DNA of 64,000 nucleotides, from positions 1 through 64,000 of the forward strand of contig NZ_OBEJ01000007.1 in assembly GCF_900215575.1 (NCBI RefSeq). Reading direction: 5' to 3'. Each line of letters begins with the position of its first letter. Within the stretch, counting starts at the first letter, position 1. Shown in pieces: positions 35,124 through 43,421 of the stretch. The position numbers and the translations under genes were made by a program. This stretch comes from Natronoarchaeum philippinense (lineage in GTDB: Archaea; Halobacteriota; Halobacteria; Halobacteriales; Natronoarchaeaceae). Below the pieces are notes generated by a model that worked only from the letters and a program-made list of their open reading frames with translations, was not told where the DNA came from and made no database searches.

Positions 35124-35671
35124 TCGGTGACCGGGCTGGGACCGTGCGCGACTGGGCCGGCGATCTGCGCGCCGCGCTCGCGTACCCGCTCACGTCGGAC
35201 GGCCGATTGCTGCTGGCCGGCGTCGCCACGGCCGCGACGTACGCCGTGCTCGTGTTGAGCACGTTCCCGCAGTTCACCCTCCAGCTACTCGCGCGTGACC
35301 TGACCGACCTCGGCTACGCCGTCGCGGAACTCACCCGCGAACTGTACCTGAGCACCGGCTGGATCGGACTGGTGCTCGTCGCCGCCTACGCGGTGCTGAC
35401 CGGCGTCGCGGCGACAAACGCGCTCGCGCTGGTTCGCCGCACCCGCCGACGCGGGGCGTCGACGCTCGTCGGCGTCCTGCCGGGCCTGCTGGCGGCCGGC
35501 TGTGCGAGCTGTGGCGCCGGCGTGCTCGGCGCGCTCGGCTTCGTCGGCGCGATGGCGGCGCTCCCGTTCGACGGGAACTTGCTCCGCGTCGGCGGCATCG
35601 CTCTGCTGCTCTTTTTCCTCGGGCGGGCGGGCGATCCGCGAACGTGCTCGATCGGGGAGGTGGCGACGTGA
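35120..35671 (+). CDS. Membrane protein with GCASCG motif, DsbA partner candidate
   Basis: This 183-residue protein (GTG start inside the DsbA-like stop codon) has about four hydrophobic helices. A CxxC motif, AGCASCGAG (Cys 128 and 131), lies at the start of the third helix region, and there is a further Cys near the end (TCSIGE). It is not a recognisable DsbB, VKOR or CcdA. Its coupling to the DsbA-like gene on one side and a second CxxC membrane protein on the other suggests a shared redox job. Function inferred only. Confidence 0.75.
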   Translation: MIGDRAGTVRDWAGDLRAALAYPLTSDGRLLLAGVATAATYAVLVLSTFPQFTLQLLARDLTDLGYAVAELTRELYLSTGWIGLVLVAAYAVLTGVAATNALALVRRTRRRGASTLVGVLPGLLAAGCASCGAGVLGALGFVGAMAALPFDGNLLRVGGIALLLFFLGRAGDPRTCSIGEVAT

Positions 35672-36081
35672 CGGCGCCGCGGCGCGCCCGGCTGCTCCGA
35701 AGCGTCGGCGTGAGCGTCGGCGTCTTCGTGCTGTTCGGGACGGTGACCGGGCTCCTGCCGAACCCGATCTACGTTCGGATGGTCGACCGGACGCCGGCGG
35801 ACTACCTGTTTCTCGTCGCCACGGCCGCGTTCGCCGGGGCGTTCGTCTACCAGCGCTCGCTGGCCGACGAGCCGTTCGGGGACCGACTCGCCGCGGGCGG
35901 CGTGGTCGGCGGCTTTCTCGCTTTCGGCTGTCCGATCTGTAACGCGGTGTTGCTCGCGCTGTTTAGCTCGTCGGCGCTCATGACGCACTTCGATCCGCTT
36001 CGACCGGCGCTGGGCGCGGTCAGCGTCGCGGTGTTTGCGGCGCTCCTGTACTACCAGCGGCGCCGCTGCGAGGCCTGCTGA
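35668..36081 (+). CDS. Membrane protein with GCPICN motif
   Basis: This 137-residue protein (GTG start overlapping the previous stop, GTGA) has about four hydrophobic helices. A CxxC motif, FGCPICNAVLLALF (Cys 88 and 91), lies at the edge of the third helix, and a CEAC pair (134 and 137) ends the protein. Four cysteines in two CxxC pairs suit electron passage across or along the membrane. No family name is known to me. It is the third translationally coupled gene of the DsbA-like set. Confidence 0.75.
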   Translation: MTAPRRARLLRSVGVSVGVFVLFGTVTGLLPNPIYVRMVDRTPADYLFLVATAAFAGAFVYQRSLADEPFGDRLAAGGVVGGFLAFGCPICNAVLLALFSSSALMTHFDPLRPALGAVSVAVFAALLYYQRRRCEAC

Positions 36082-36146
36082 GACTGGGGCCGCACCGTCG
36101 ACGACCCAAAAACACATCAGGGATTCGTCCGAACTGACGGACGACG

Positions 36147-36446
36147 ATGACTGGTTCCGACGTGGCTGCCGATGGCGGCGTGGACGCCGATACGGACGCC
36201 GACGCGAGTTCCGACTCCGAATCGGCGCCGCCGTGGGGTTTGCTCGGCGCCGGGGGTGCGCTAAGCCTCTGTTGTCTCTTCGCGGCGCCATCGGCCAGCG
36301 GGGTTGCCGGCGGCGCGGCGGCTGCCGGCGGCGCGGCGGCTGCTGCCGGTAGCAGCCTCACCCAGATTCTGGTGACGGTGCTGACCGTCGCCGCCATCGG
36401 CGCCGTCGTTCGCTTCCGGCTCTCCGCAGGCTCCGCCGAAGCCTGA
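36147..36446 (+). CDS. Small membrane protein with LCCLF motif and Gly/Ala repeats
   Basis: This 99-residue protein has an acidic N-terminal 28 residues, then a hydrophobic segment with paired cysteines (ALSLCCLFAAP). A Gly/Ala stretch encoded by an exact 18-bp tandem repeat (36306-36341) follows, then a second helix (LTQILVTVLTVAAIGAVV). The LCC motif recalls thiol-linked or metal-uptake membrane proteins, but I do not assign a function. It lies between the DsbA set and the CoA-disulfide-reductase-like gene. Confidence 0.65.
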   Translation: MTGSDVAADGGVDADTDADASSDSESAPPWGLLGAGGALSLCCLFAAPSASGVAGGAAAAGGAAAAAGSSLTQILVTVLTVAAIGAVVRFRLSAGSAEA

Positions 36447-36515
36447 GCCGGCCGCGGCCGTCGCCGTGGACCGCCCGCCGACTTTTCCGCCCGAGAGCCC
36501 ACGGCCCCGTAGCAG

Positions 36516-36536
36516 TATTGTGCGGTCCGGGAAATA
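36516..36536 (+). promoter_or_regulatory. TATTGTRY element at CoA-disulfide-reductase-like promoter
   Basis: TATTGTGC, seven bases, then GAAATA. It starts 51 bp before ATG 36567. TACTTTTGG follows as the TATA box, so the gene is probably leaderless. Confidence 0.6.
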
Positions 36537-36566
36537 CTTTTGGCGCTACCCGTCCAACGATAGCGT

Positions 36567-37919
36567 ATGAGCGACACCTTCGTCGTCGTCGGCGGGGACG
36601 CCGCGGGGATGAGCGCCGCGAGCAAGGCTAAGCGCGAGGACCCGGACCGCGAGGTGATCGTCTTCGAGAAGGGCGAGTGGGTGTCCTACGCGGCCTGTGG
36701 CATGCCCTACTACGTCAAGGGGGATGTCGAGGAACTGGACGACTTGGTCGCCGTGACGCCCGAGGAGTTCCGCGAGGAGCGCGATGTCGGCCTGCGGACG
36801 GGCCACGAAGTCGTCGAAATCGACCCCGAGGCCGAACGCGTCACCGTCGAGGACGGGGACGAGACGTTCGAGCAGTCCTACGACGACCTCCTCGTGGGAA
36901 CGGGCGCGAGCGCGATCGAACCGCCCTTCGACGGGTTGGACCTCGACGGCGTGTTCACCATCCACGACATGGACGAGGCCGACGCCATCGAGGACTACGT
37001 CACCGAACGCTCGCCAGACACCGCGGCGATCGTCGGCGGCGGTTACGTCGGCGTCGAGATGGCCGAGGCGCTATCGGCCCGTGGGGTCGACGTGAGCCTC
37101 TACGAGATGTTACCCCACGTCCTCCAGCCGTTCGGCGACGCCGTCGCCGAGGCTGTCGAAGACCACCTGCGCGGACAGGGTGTCGATCTGCATCTTAACA
37201 CGGCCGTCTCCGGCTTCGACGGCGAGGGCGCGGTCGAACAGGTCGTCCTCGACGACGACACGCACGCTGCCGAGATTGCGGTGGTCGGCGTCGGAGTCGC
37301 CCCGAACACTGACCTTGCCGCCGACGCCGGCCTCGAACTGGGCGAGACCGGCGCCGTCGCAACCGACGATTACGGTCGCACCAACTACGAGAACGTCTAC
37401 GCCGCCGGCGACTGCGCCGAGGCGCGCCACGTCGTGACCGGCGACCCCGACCACGTCCCGCTGGCGCTGACGGCCAACCGCGCCGGACGCGCGATCGGCC
37501 AGACCGTCACCGGCGATCCGACGCCGGTCGGCGACATCGCTGGCACCGCAATCGTCAAAGCGTTCGAGTTGGGCGCCGCCAGAACCGGAGTCGTCGACGA
37601 GGAGCGCGCCCGAGACGCCGGGTTCGATCCCGTCTCGGTCACCGTCTCGGCGCCGACGCGGGCCCACTACTACCCCGGCGGCGACGACCTCACCGTCACG
37701 CTACTGGCCGATCGGGCGTCGGGCGAGCTGCTGGGCGGTAGCGTCGTCGGCCGCGAAGGGGCAAAGCGGATCGACACGGTCGCCACGGCGCTCACCTCGG
37801 GGATGACGGTGAGCGAGCTTCGGGACGCCGACCTCGCGTACGCGCCGCCGTTCAGCCCCGTCTGGGATCCCGTGCTCACGGCGGCGAAAGTGCTCGGCGG
37901 GAAACTCGACCGGGAATGA
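36567..37919 (+). CDS. FAD/NAD(P)H disulfide oxidoreductase, CoA-disulfide-reductase-like
   Basis: This 450-residue flavoprotein has FAD-binding VVVGGDAAGMSAA at the N-terminus and a single active-site cysteine in YAACGMPYYV (Cys 44), the hallmark of the CoA-disulfide reductase / NADH oxidase / persulfide reductase group. NAD-binding IVGGGYVGVEMAEAL and FAD-binding NVYAAGDCAEA follow, with a C-terminal dimerisation domain. It could reduce CoA disulfide, persulfides or polysulfide. Cysteine count alone cannot separate these. The TATTGTRY promoter element and sulfur neighbours favour a thiol or persulfide role. It overlaps the M20 gene (ATGA). Confidence 0.9.
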   Translation: MSDTFVVVGGDAAGMSAASKAKREDPDREVIVFEKGEWVSYAACGMPYYVKGDVEELDDLVAVTPEEFREERDVGLRTGHEVVEIDPEAERVTVEDGDETFEQSYDDLLVGTGASAIEPPFDGLDLDGVFTIHDMDEADAIEDYVTERSPDTAAIVGGGYVGVEMAEALSARGVDVSLYEMLPHVLQPFGDAVAEAVEDHLRGQGVDLHLNTAVSGFDGEGAVEQVVLDDDTHAAEIAVVGVGVAPNTDLAADAGLELGETGAVATDDYGRTNYENVYAAGDCAEARHVVTGDPDHVPLALTANRAGRAIGQTVTGDPTPVGDIAGTAIVKAFELGAARTGVVDEERARDAGFDPVSVTVSAPTRAHYYPGGDDLTVTLLADRASGELLGGSVVGREGAKRIDTVATALTSGMTVSELRDADLAYAPPFSPVWDPVLTAAKVLGGKLDRE

Positions 37920-39163
37920 GCGACGCCCCCGTCGCGTACGTCCGCGAGCGCCGCGAGGAACTGGTCGACCTCGCGCTCGACTTGCTGGCGATCGACACGA
38001 CGAACCCCCCCGGAGAGACGCGCGAGGCCGTCGCCGCGATCGAGCGGTTTCTCGATCCCCTCGGCGTCGATGTCGAGCGGTTCGCGGTCGATCCGGCCAA
38101 GCCCAACCTCCTCGTGCGGGTCCCCGGCGCCGCCGACCGGACGCTGCTGTACGAGGGACATCTCGACACGGTCCCGTTCGACGCCGACGCGTGGGCCCGC
38201 GACCCGCTCGGCGAGCGCGCCGACGGCCGCGTCTACGGCCGCGGCGCGACCGACATGAAAGGCGCCGTGGCGTCGCTGCTGTTCGCGCTCCGGGCGTTCG
38301 CCGACGCGGACGCCGAGCCGCCGGTCGACCTGCTGTTCGCGCTGGTCAGCGACGAGGAGGTCGGCGGCGACGCCGGACTCCCCGCGCTGCTGGAGGCGGA
38401 CCGCCTCGACGCCGACGCCTGCGTCATCGGCGAGCCGACCTCCCAGACCGGTCGCCACTCAGTGACGGTCGCCGACCGGGGGAGCATCTGGTTGACGCTC
38501 GAGGCCAGCGGCGACGCCGCCCACGGCTCTCGGCCGACGCTCGGCGTCAACGCGGTCGACCGACTGTACGATGCTGTCGAGACGATCCGCGAGCGCTTCG
38601 GCGCGCGAGCGCTCGATCTCGACCGCGCCGTCGAGCCGATCGTCGAGGAGTCGGTCGAGTACTACGCTCCTTCTATGGGTGCCGAGCGGGCCCGCGAACT
38701 CTTCGAGTACCCCTCGATCAACCTCGGCGTCTTCGAGGGCGGCGAGGCGATCAACAGCGTCCCCCAGTCCGCCCGCGCGAAGGTCGACGTTCGGCTGACC
38801 GCGGGCGTCAGTACGCCGGACGTGCTTTCGGACCTGCGGGCCTGCGCTGACGACTGCGAGGGCGTCACGATCGCCGACGTTTCGTGGAGCGTCGGCACCG
38901 CAGAATCGCCCGACAGCCCGCTCGTCGACGCCGTCGCGTCGACGGCCGAATCCGTCACCGGCGAGCGCGTCTACCGCCGCAGCGCGACGGGCGGCGGCGA
39001 TGCCAAGAAACTCCGGAACGAGGGGATTCCGACCGTCGAGTTCGCCTTCGGCACCGACACGGTGCACGCGGTCGACGAGTACGTACCGGTCGACACGCTG
39101 GTCGACAACGCGGTCGTCTACGCGCAACTCCCTACTGCGTGGGCGTCCTCGATCGATCGGTAG
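37916..39163 (+). CDS. M20 family metallopeptidase (ArgE/DapE/ACY1 type)
   Basis: This 415-residue protein has the zinc-binding order EGHLDTVPFDA, RGATDMKGAVAS, VSDEEVGGDAG and IGEPTS. A dimerisation domain (about 190-300) and a final zinc ligand region near the C-terminus (TDTVHAVDEYV) follow. It hydrolyses N-acyl amino acids or dipeptides; the exact substrate cannot be told. Its ATG lies in the stop codon of the disulfide-reductase-like gene, so both share one messenger. A link to cysteine or glutathione-like peptide turnover is possible but unproven. Confidence 0.9.
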   Translation: MSDAPVAYVRERREELVDLALDLLAIDTTNPPGETREAVAAIERFLDPLGVDVERFAVDPAKPNLLVRVPGAADRTLLYEGHLDTVPFDADAWARDPLGERADGRVYGRGATDMKGAVASLLFALRAFADADAEPPVDLLFALVSDEEVGGDAGLPALLEADRLDADACVIGEPTSQTGRHSVTVADRGSIWLTLEASGDAAHGSRPTLGVNAVDRLYDAVETIRERFGARALDLDRAVEPIVEESVEYYAPSMGAERARELFEYPSINLGVFEGGEAINSVPQSARAKVDVRLTAGVSTPDVLSDLRACADDCEGVTIADVSWSVGTAESPDSPLVDAVASTAESVTGERVYRRSATGGGDAKKLRNEGIPTVEFAFGTDTVHAVDEYVPVDTLVDNAVVYAQLPTAWASSIDR

Positions 39164-39250
39164 CCATCAACGGAAGGGCGTCTGGACGCCGACTGGTGTC
39201 TCCTCTCTGTCCGGGCAAGATTTAGGTTGTTGTATTGCTTACTTGTGGCC

Positions 39251-39469
39251 ATGGAGAACAATATTGGTGCGACGGATCGGCTCGCCCGGATCGCCGTCGG
39301 CGCAGTGCTTTCGGCCGTCGGACTGGCATCGCTGGGTAACGTGATCGGCTTTGGCACGACGATCGGCGCCGTGGCGACGCTTCTGGGCGTCGTTCTCGTG
39401 GCGACCGGGTTCGTTCGAATCTGCCTGCTGTACCGGCTGTTGGGCGTCGACACGTCCGACTCGCGGTAG
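39251..39469 (+). CDS. DUF2892 (YgaP transmembrane-type) protein
   Basis: This 72-residue protein begins MENNIGATDRLARIAVGAVL, the DUF2892 pattern. Two hydrophobic helices follow (about 12-30 and 36-55), then a cysteine-containing end (VRICLLYRLLGVDTS). In YgaP-type proteins this domain is attached to a rhodanese, tying it to sulfur transfer. AGATTTAGG (39219-39227) is a TATA-like box about 28 bp before ATG 39251. It is followed after 2 bp by a methyltransferase gene. Confidence 0.85.
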   Translation: MENNIGATDRLARIAVGAVLSAVGLASLGNVIGFGTTIGAVATLLGVVLVATGFVRICLLYRLLGVDTSDSR

Positions 39470-39471
39470 CG

Positions 39472-40065
39472 ATGGAGCGCTTTCAAAACACCGGCCAGCC
39501 CGACTGGGACTGGTGGGGAAAGCTCTGGCCGACGCCCGGCGCGACGCTTCGACGCCTCGGCGTCGAACCCGATCGATCGGTCGCAGAAGTCGGCTGTGGC
39601 AGCGGCTACTTCGCCCTGCCGGCCGCACGGATCGTCGACCCCGAACCGGTGTACGCGATCGACCTCGACGAGCACCTTCTCGACGACCTCGACCACGTCG
39701 CCGAGCAGCAACGCATCGACAACGTCGTTCCGATCCACGGCGACGCCCGCGAACTGACGGCCGTTCTCCCCGAGCGCGTCGACACCCTCGTGATTGCGAA
39801 CACGTTCCACGGCGTCGACGATGAGGCGAGAATCGTCGAACAGGCGTTCGACGCGCTCGCGCCCGGGGGGCGCCTCGCGGTCGTCAACTGGCACGACCGC
39901 CCCCGAGAGAACACGACCGTTGCAGGCGAGCCTCGCGGCCCGCCGACCGACCTCCGGATGACGCCCGTGGAGACCGAAGACGCCGTGTGTTCGGCCGCCG
40001 CGTTCGAACTCGATCGGCGGGTCGATCTGCCGCCGTACCATTACGCGCTCCTGTTCGATCGTTAG
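39472..40065 (+). CDS. Class I SAM-dependent methyltransferase
   Basis: This 197-residue protein has motif I VAEVGCGSGYFALPAARIV, an acidic residue in VYAIDLDEHLL, and motif post-I VLPERVDTLVIANTFHGVD. The N-terminal line FQNTGQPDWDWWGKLWPTP is distinctive of a methyltransferase subgroup common in haloarchaea near sulfur genes. Substrate unknown. It is separated by 2 bp from the DUF2892 gene, so the two are almost surely co-transcribed. Confidence 0.87.
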   Translation: MERFQNTGQPDWDWWGKLWPTPGATLRRLGVEPDRSVAEVGCGSGYFALPAARIVDPEPVYAIDLDEHLLDDLDHVAEQQRIDNVVPIHGDARELTAVLPERVDTLVIANTFHGVDDEARIVEQAFDALAPGGRLAVVNWHDRPRENTTVAGEPRGPPTDLRMTPVETEDAVCSAAAFELDRRVDLPPYHYALLFDR

Positions 40066-40122
40066 CAGGACGGTACGCCCGCGTTCGCGGCCGTCGCCCG
40101 CCGCTCTACTGCATTTTCACAA

Positions 40123-40143
40123 TCTTGGAACAAGGGTACAATA
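40123..40143 (-). promoter_or_regulatory. TATTGTRY element at TusA/SQR promoter (reverse orientation)
   Basis: On the minus strand TATTGTAC, seven bases, then CCAAGA. Its left half overlaps the likely TATA box of the rightward operon (ACAATACTAATAG, 40138-40150). This copy is reversed relative to its gene. The right half CCAAGA is identical to that of the site at 45336. Confidence 0.5.
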
Positions 40144-40183
40144 CTAATAGGCTGTGGCCCCAACTCTCTCGTGTGAGCTACCC

Positions 40184-40420
40184 GTGACTGATATCGAACC
40201 CGACGACACCGTCGACGCCAGAGGCGCAGCCTGCCCGGGTCCGCTGATGGACCTTATCGGAAAGATGCGAAGCGCCGACTCCGGCGCCGTGATCCGGCTG
40301 CTCAGCGACGCCGAGCAGTCGCACACCGACGTGCCCGAGTGGGCCGACGAGGCCGGAAACGAGGTGCTCGCCGTCGAAGAGCTCGACGACCACACCGCGT
40401 TCTACGTGGAGAAAGCATGA
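40184..40420 (+). CDS. TusA-family sulfur carrier
   Basis: This 78-residue protein starts at GTG 40184 and has the sulfur-carrier motif DARGAACPGPLMDL with the persulfide cysteine at about 17 (CPxP). TusA-like proteins pass sulfane sulfur between enzymes. A GTG at 40154 would add ten residues but lies too close to the TATA box. The stop overlaps the ATG of the SQR-like gene (ATGA). The TusA, SQR-like and DUF1641 genes form an operon. Confidence 0.9.
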   Translation: MTDIEPDDTVDARGAACPGPLMDLIGKMRSADSGAVIRLLSDAEQSHTDVPEWADEAGNEVLAVEELDDHTAFYVEKA

Positions 40421-41562
40421 CGGAACACATCGTCATCGTCGGCGGCGGGACCGGCGGGAGCGTGCTCGCCAACGACCTCGCAGACCGGCTCGACGCCGAA
40501 ATCGAAGCCGGCGACGTTCGCGTCACGCTGGTCAACGACGGTCCCGAGCAGGTCTACAAGCCCGTCTGGCTGTACGTCCCCTTCGGCCAGCGCGAGCCCG
40601 AGGACGGGCGGCGTCGCCTCGACGAACTCGTCGACGACGCCGTCGACCTTCGGATCGACCGCGTGACCGACATCGACACCGAAAACAAGCGGCTCCGGTT
40701 CCGCGGCGGGTCGCCCTCCGTCAGCTACGACTACCTCGTGCTCGCCACCGGATCGACGCTCGAACCCGATCAGATCCCCGGCCTCGCGGAGGGCGGGCAC
40801 GACTACTACAGTGAGTCCGGTGCGGAAGATCTCCGCGAGGAGCTGCTGGAATTCACCGAGGGAGAACTCGTGTTGAGCGTCATCGGAACGCCCCACATGT
40901 GCCCGGCGGCTCCCTTGGAGTTCGTGTTCATGGCCGACGACTGGTTCCGCGAGCGCGGGCTCCGCGAGGACGTCGAGATCACCTACACCTACCCGATCCA
41001 GCGCGTCCACGGTAACCCCCACATCGCCGAGTGGGCGAAGCCGATCATGGACGAGCGCGACATCAACGTCGAGACGTTCTTCAACGCCGAGGAGATCGAC
41101 CCGGACGCGAAGACGATCACCTCGATGGAGGGAACCGACCTCGACTACGACCTGCTCGTGACGATCCCGCCCCACGCCGGTATCGACCTGATCGAGGAGG
41201 CCGGACTCGGCGACGACGGCTGGGCCGACGTCGACAAGCACACGCTCGAAGCCGAGGCCGCCGAGGACGTGTACGCGCTCGGCGACACCGCCGATACGGG
41301 CGTCCCCAACGCCGGCAGCGTCGCCCACTATCAGGCCGGCGTCGTCGGCCAGCGCCTCGCCAGCGAGATCCGCGGCCGTCCCGCGACGGCGACCTACGAC
41401 GGCAAGACGCTGTGCTTCATCGAGACGGGGATGGACGCGGCATCCTTCGTCGAGTTCGACTACGAGAACCCGCCGTCGCCCGCGCCGCCGTCCCAGAAGC
41501 TCCACTGGTCGAAGCTGGCGTACAACGAGTCCTACTGGCTCACCGCGCGAGGGCTGCTCTGA
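40417..41562 (+). CDS. Sulfide:quinone oxidoreductase-like FAD enzyme
   Basis: This 381-residue protein has an N-terminal FAD site IVIVGGGTGGSVLANDL, then YLVLATGSTLEPDQIPG and VYALGDTADTG. The cysteine in GTPHMCPAAP is in the place typical of SQR-family proteins, and another lies at LCFIETG. The usual SQR has two or three redox cysteines; only these candidates are visible, so sulfide oxidation is likely but not certain. It follows TusA directly and precedes DUF1641, the frequent SQR companion. Confidence 0.87.
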   Translation: MTEHIVIVGGGTGGSVLANDLADRLDAEIEAGDVRVTLVNDGPEQVYKPVWLYVPFGQREPEDGRRRLDELVDDAVDLRIDRVTDIDTENKRLRFRGGSPSVSYDYLVLATGSTLEPDQIPGLAEGGHDYYSESGAEDLREELLEFTEGELVLSVIGTPHMCPAAPLEFVFMADDWFRERGLREDVEITYTYPIQRVHGNPHIAEWAKPIMDERDINVETFFNAEEIDPDAKTITSMEGTDLDYDLLVTIPPHAGIDLIEEAGLGDDGWADVDKHTLEAEAAEDVYALGDTADTGVPNAGSVAHYQAGVVGQRLASEIRGRPATATYDGKTLCFIETGMDAASFVEFDYENPPSPAPPSQKLHWSKLAYNESYWLTARGLL

Positions 41563-41564
41563 CC

Positions 41565-42191
41565 ATGTCGGAAGAACAGCTGTCCGACCGATCCGACCTC
41601 GAAGCGGCGATCGAGCAAAACCCCGAGGCGGTCGCCGAGTTCGTCGAGCGCCTCGACGCCGTCAACGAGCTGCTCGACGTGCTCTCGCTGGGCGAGAGCG
41701 CCCTCGACGACGAGATGGTCCGCGAACTCGCGTCTACGGGCTCGACGCTCGCGGAATCGGCCGATGGGATCGCCACTGACGAGACGGTCGCGCTGGCCGA
41801 AACGGTCGGCCAAAACGGCGACGAACTGCGCGAGGCGCTCGACACGCTGGTTACGCTCCAGCGCAGCGGGACGCTGGACGAACTGGCCGAGATCGCGGAG
41901 GTCGGCTCGCTTGCGACCGCGGCGCTCGACGACGAGATGGTTCGGTCGCTGGCCGGCACCGGCGCCGCCGTCGGCGAGGTCGCCCAGACGGCCGCCGAGG
42001 ACGACACCCGCGACGGCATCGAGACGCTGCTCGACGGCGTCGGCGAGGCCGAACGCGGCGAGCCAGAGCGGGTCGGACCCGTCGGCCTGCTCCGAGGGAT
42101 CCGTGACCCGGACGTGCAGTACGGGCTCGGCTATCTGCTGGCGCTCGCGGGTGCGATCGGCCGGCAGCGCTCCGAGGCTGATTCGGCCTGA
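41565..42191 (+). CDS. DUF1641 protein, SQR partner
   Basis: This 208-residue acidic, helical protein contains the DUF1641 block near the C-terminus (GPVGLLRGIRDPDVQYGLGYLLALAGAIG). Two internally similar segments precede it (SALDDEMVRELASTGSTLAE and AALDDEMVRSLAGTGAAVGE), a repeat that suggests internal duplication. DUF1641 proteins occur with sulfide:quinone and related oxidoreductases and may help membrane docking; that is known only by association. It starts 2 bp after the SQR-like gene. Confidence 0.88.
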   Translation: MSEEQLSDRSDLEAAIEQNPEAVAEFVERLDAVNELLDVLSLGESALDDEMVRELASTGSTLAESADGIATDETVALAETVGQNGDELREALDTLVTLQRSGTLDELAEIAEVGSLATAALDDEMVRSLAGTGAAVGEVAQTAAEDDTRDGIETLLDGVGEAERGEPERVGPVGLLRGIRDPDVQYGLGYLLALAGAIGRQRSEADSA

Positions 42192-42372
42192 TCGGCCCGC
42201 CGGCAGTTCGGTAGCGGTCACCTCACTCAGCCGCCACACAGTGGTTGCCGTTCTGTGTCACAGCTTCGCCGCTCGATATTTGCTGCCGCAGTGATTTTCG
42301 GCGTCGACCGGCGTAACAGCAGTCTCGACGGCGTCGATGGTTATATGTCTAAAGAGAACCATCTGTAATAAT

Positions 42373-43335
42373 ATGGCACGCACGCGCCGCGGCGTCCTCG
42401 GCCGTCTCGGCGCGGCGGCCGGCACCACGCTTCTCTCGTCGCTGGCCGGCTGCAGTGGCTCCCGTCCGCGAGACAGTTCTCGGACGACCGTCCGCGTCGG
42501 GTCGAAGCCGTTCCCCGAGCAGGAGATTTTGGGGACCCTCGCCTACGAGCGCCTGCAGGGACTCGACGACGTACAGGTCGTCAACGAGATCGGTTACGGC
42601 GACTCGCTGGCGAACTGGCGAGCGACGACCGAGGGGGTCAAACATCTCTACTGGGAGTACACGGGGACCGCGTGGGTCGAACTCCCGCCGCGGCACGACG
42701 AACGGATCACCGATCCCCAGCGTCTCTACGAGCGCGCCGCCGAGGACGCCAGCGCGAGCGGTCTCGACATGGCCTCCCCGGCGTCGTTTTCCAACGAGTA
42801 CGTGCTCGTCGCTGACCGAGAGTGGAGCGAGCGCACCGGCGTCGCGACGATCAGCGACCTCATCGCCCACGCCGAGGCAGGCAACACCGACTTCGGCGTC
42901 GCCGTCAATCAGGCGTTTTTCCACCGACAGGACGGCTGGCGAGGCGTCACGGCGTACTACGGACTCGACGCCGACGTGCGGACGGCGATCGAAGCGGGGC
43001 CGTTCGTCGTCACGTCGGTGGCGCTGCCCTACGTGTTGCTGTCCGAGGGACAGATGCAAGTGGCGAGCGGGTTCGCCACCGATCCCCAACTCGACCGGCT
43101 CGATGCCGTCGTACTCGACGACGACCGGGAGTATTTCCTTCCCTACCAGCCCGTCCCGACCGCCCACGCGCCGACGGTCGAGGCCCAGCCGCGCATTCTC
43201 GGCGCGCTCGAACCGATCGTCGCGTCGCTGGACGAGGCAACGATCCGCCGGCTCACCGGGCGCGTCCTGTTCGAGGGCGCATCGCCGACGGAAGTCGCAC
43301 GATCGCATCTCGACGCCGTGGGGGAGTTGCCGTGA
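42373..43335 (+). CDS. Betaine/choline-type (OpuAC) substrate-binding lipoprotein
   Basis: This 320-residue protein has an N-terminal twin-arginine lipoprotein signal (RTRRGVLGRL ... SLAGCSG). The binding fold (VRVGSKPFPEQEILGTLAYERLQ ... WEYTGTAW) belongs to the OpuAC/ProX type that binds glycine betaine and relatives. No permease or ATPase gene is adjacent. Instead a Cache histidine kinase follows 86 bp later, so the protein may feed a sensor rather than a transporter. GGTTATATGTC (42339-42349) is its TATA box, about 28 bp before ATG 42373. Confidence 0.88.
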   Translation: MARTRRGVLGRLGAAAGTTLLSSLAGCSGSRPRDSSRTTVRVGSKPFPEQEILGTLAYERLQGLDDVQVVNEIGYGDSLANWRATTEGVKHLYWEYTGTAWVELPPRHDERITDPQRLYERAAEDASASGLDMASPASFSNEYVLVADREWSERTGVATISDLIAHAEAGNTDFGVAVNQAFFHRQDGWRGVTAYYGLDADVRTAIEAGPFVVTSVALPYVLLSEGQMQVASGFATDPQLDRLDAVVLDDDREYFLPYQPVPTAHAPTVEAQPRILGALEPIVASLDEATIRRLTGRVLFEGASPTEVARSHLDAVGELP

Positions 43336-43378
43336 CGCGGCGTTTTGATGTCGTGAGGGGGTTGCCGTGACGCGGCGT
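43326..43378 (+). repeat. Short tandem duplication after the OpuAC gene
   Basis: GTTGCCGTGACGCGGCGT occurs at 43326-43343 and again at 43361-43378, a period of 35 bp. The first copy covers the OpuAC stop codon. It looks like a small local duplication rather than a functional site. Confidence 0.6.
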
Positions 43379-43421
43379 CTCGGCGCCGCGACGCACGCCG
43401 GTTGTCCCTCCGTCTCCGGGG

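Noticed and set aside
39230-39240. TGTATTGCTT before the DUF2892 gene as a further operator copy
   Set aside because: The core is TATTGC, lies after the TATA box and has no right half; too weak to count although the gene is sulfur-linked.
41565-42191. DUF1641 protein as a chemotaxis or coiled-coil structural protein
   Set aside because: The C-terminal block and position after the SQR-like gene identify DUF1641; the helical repeats are part of it.
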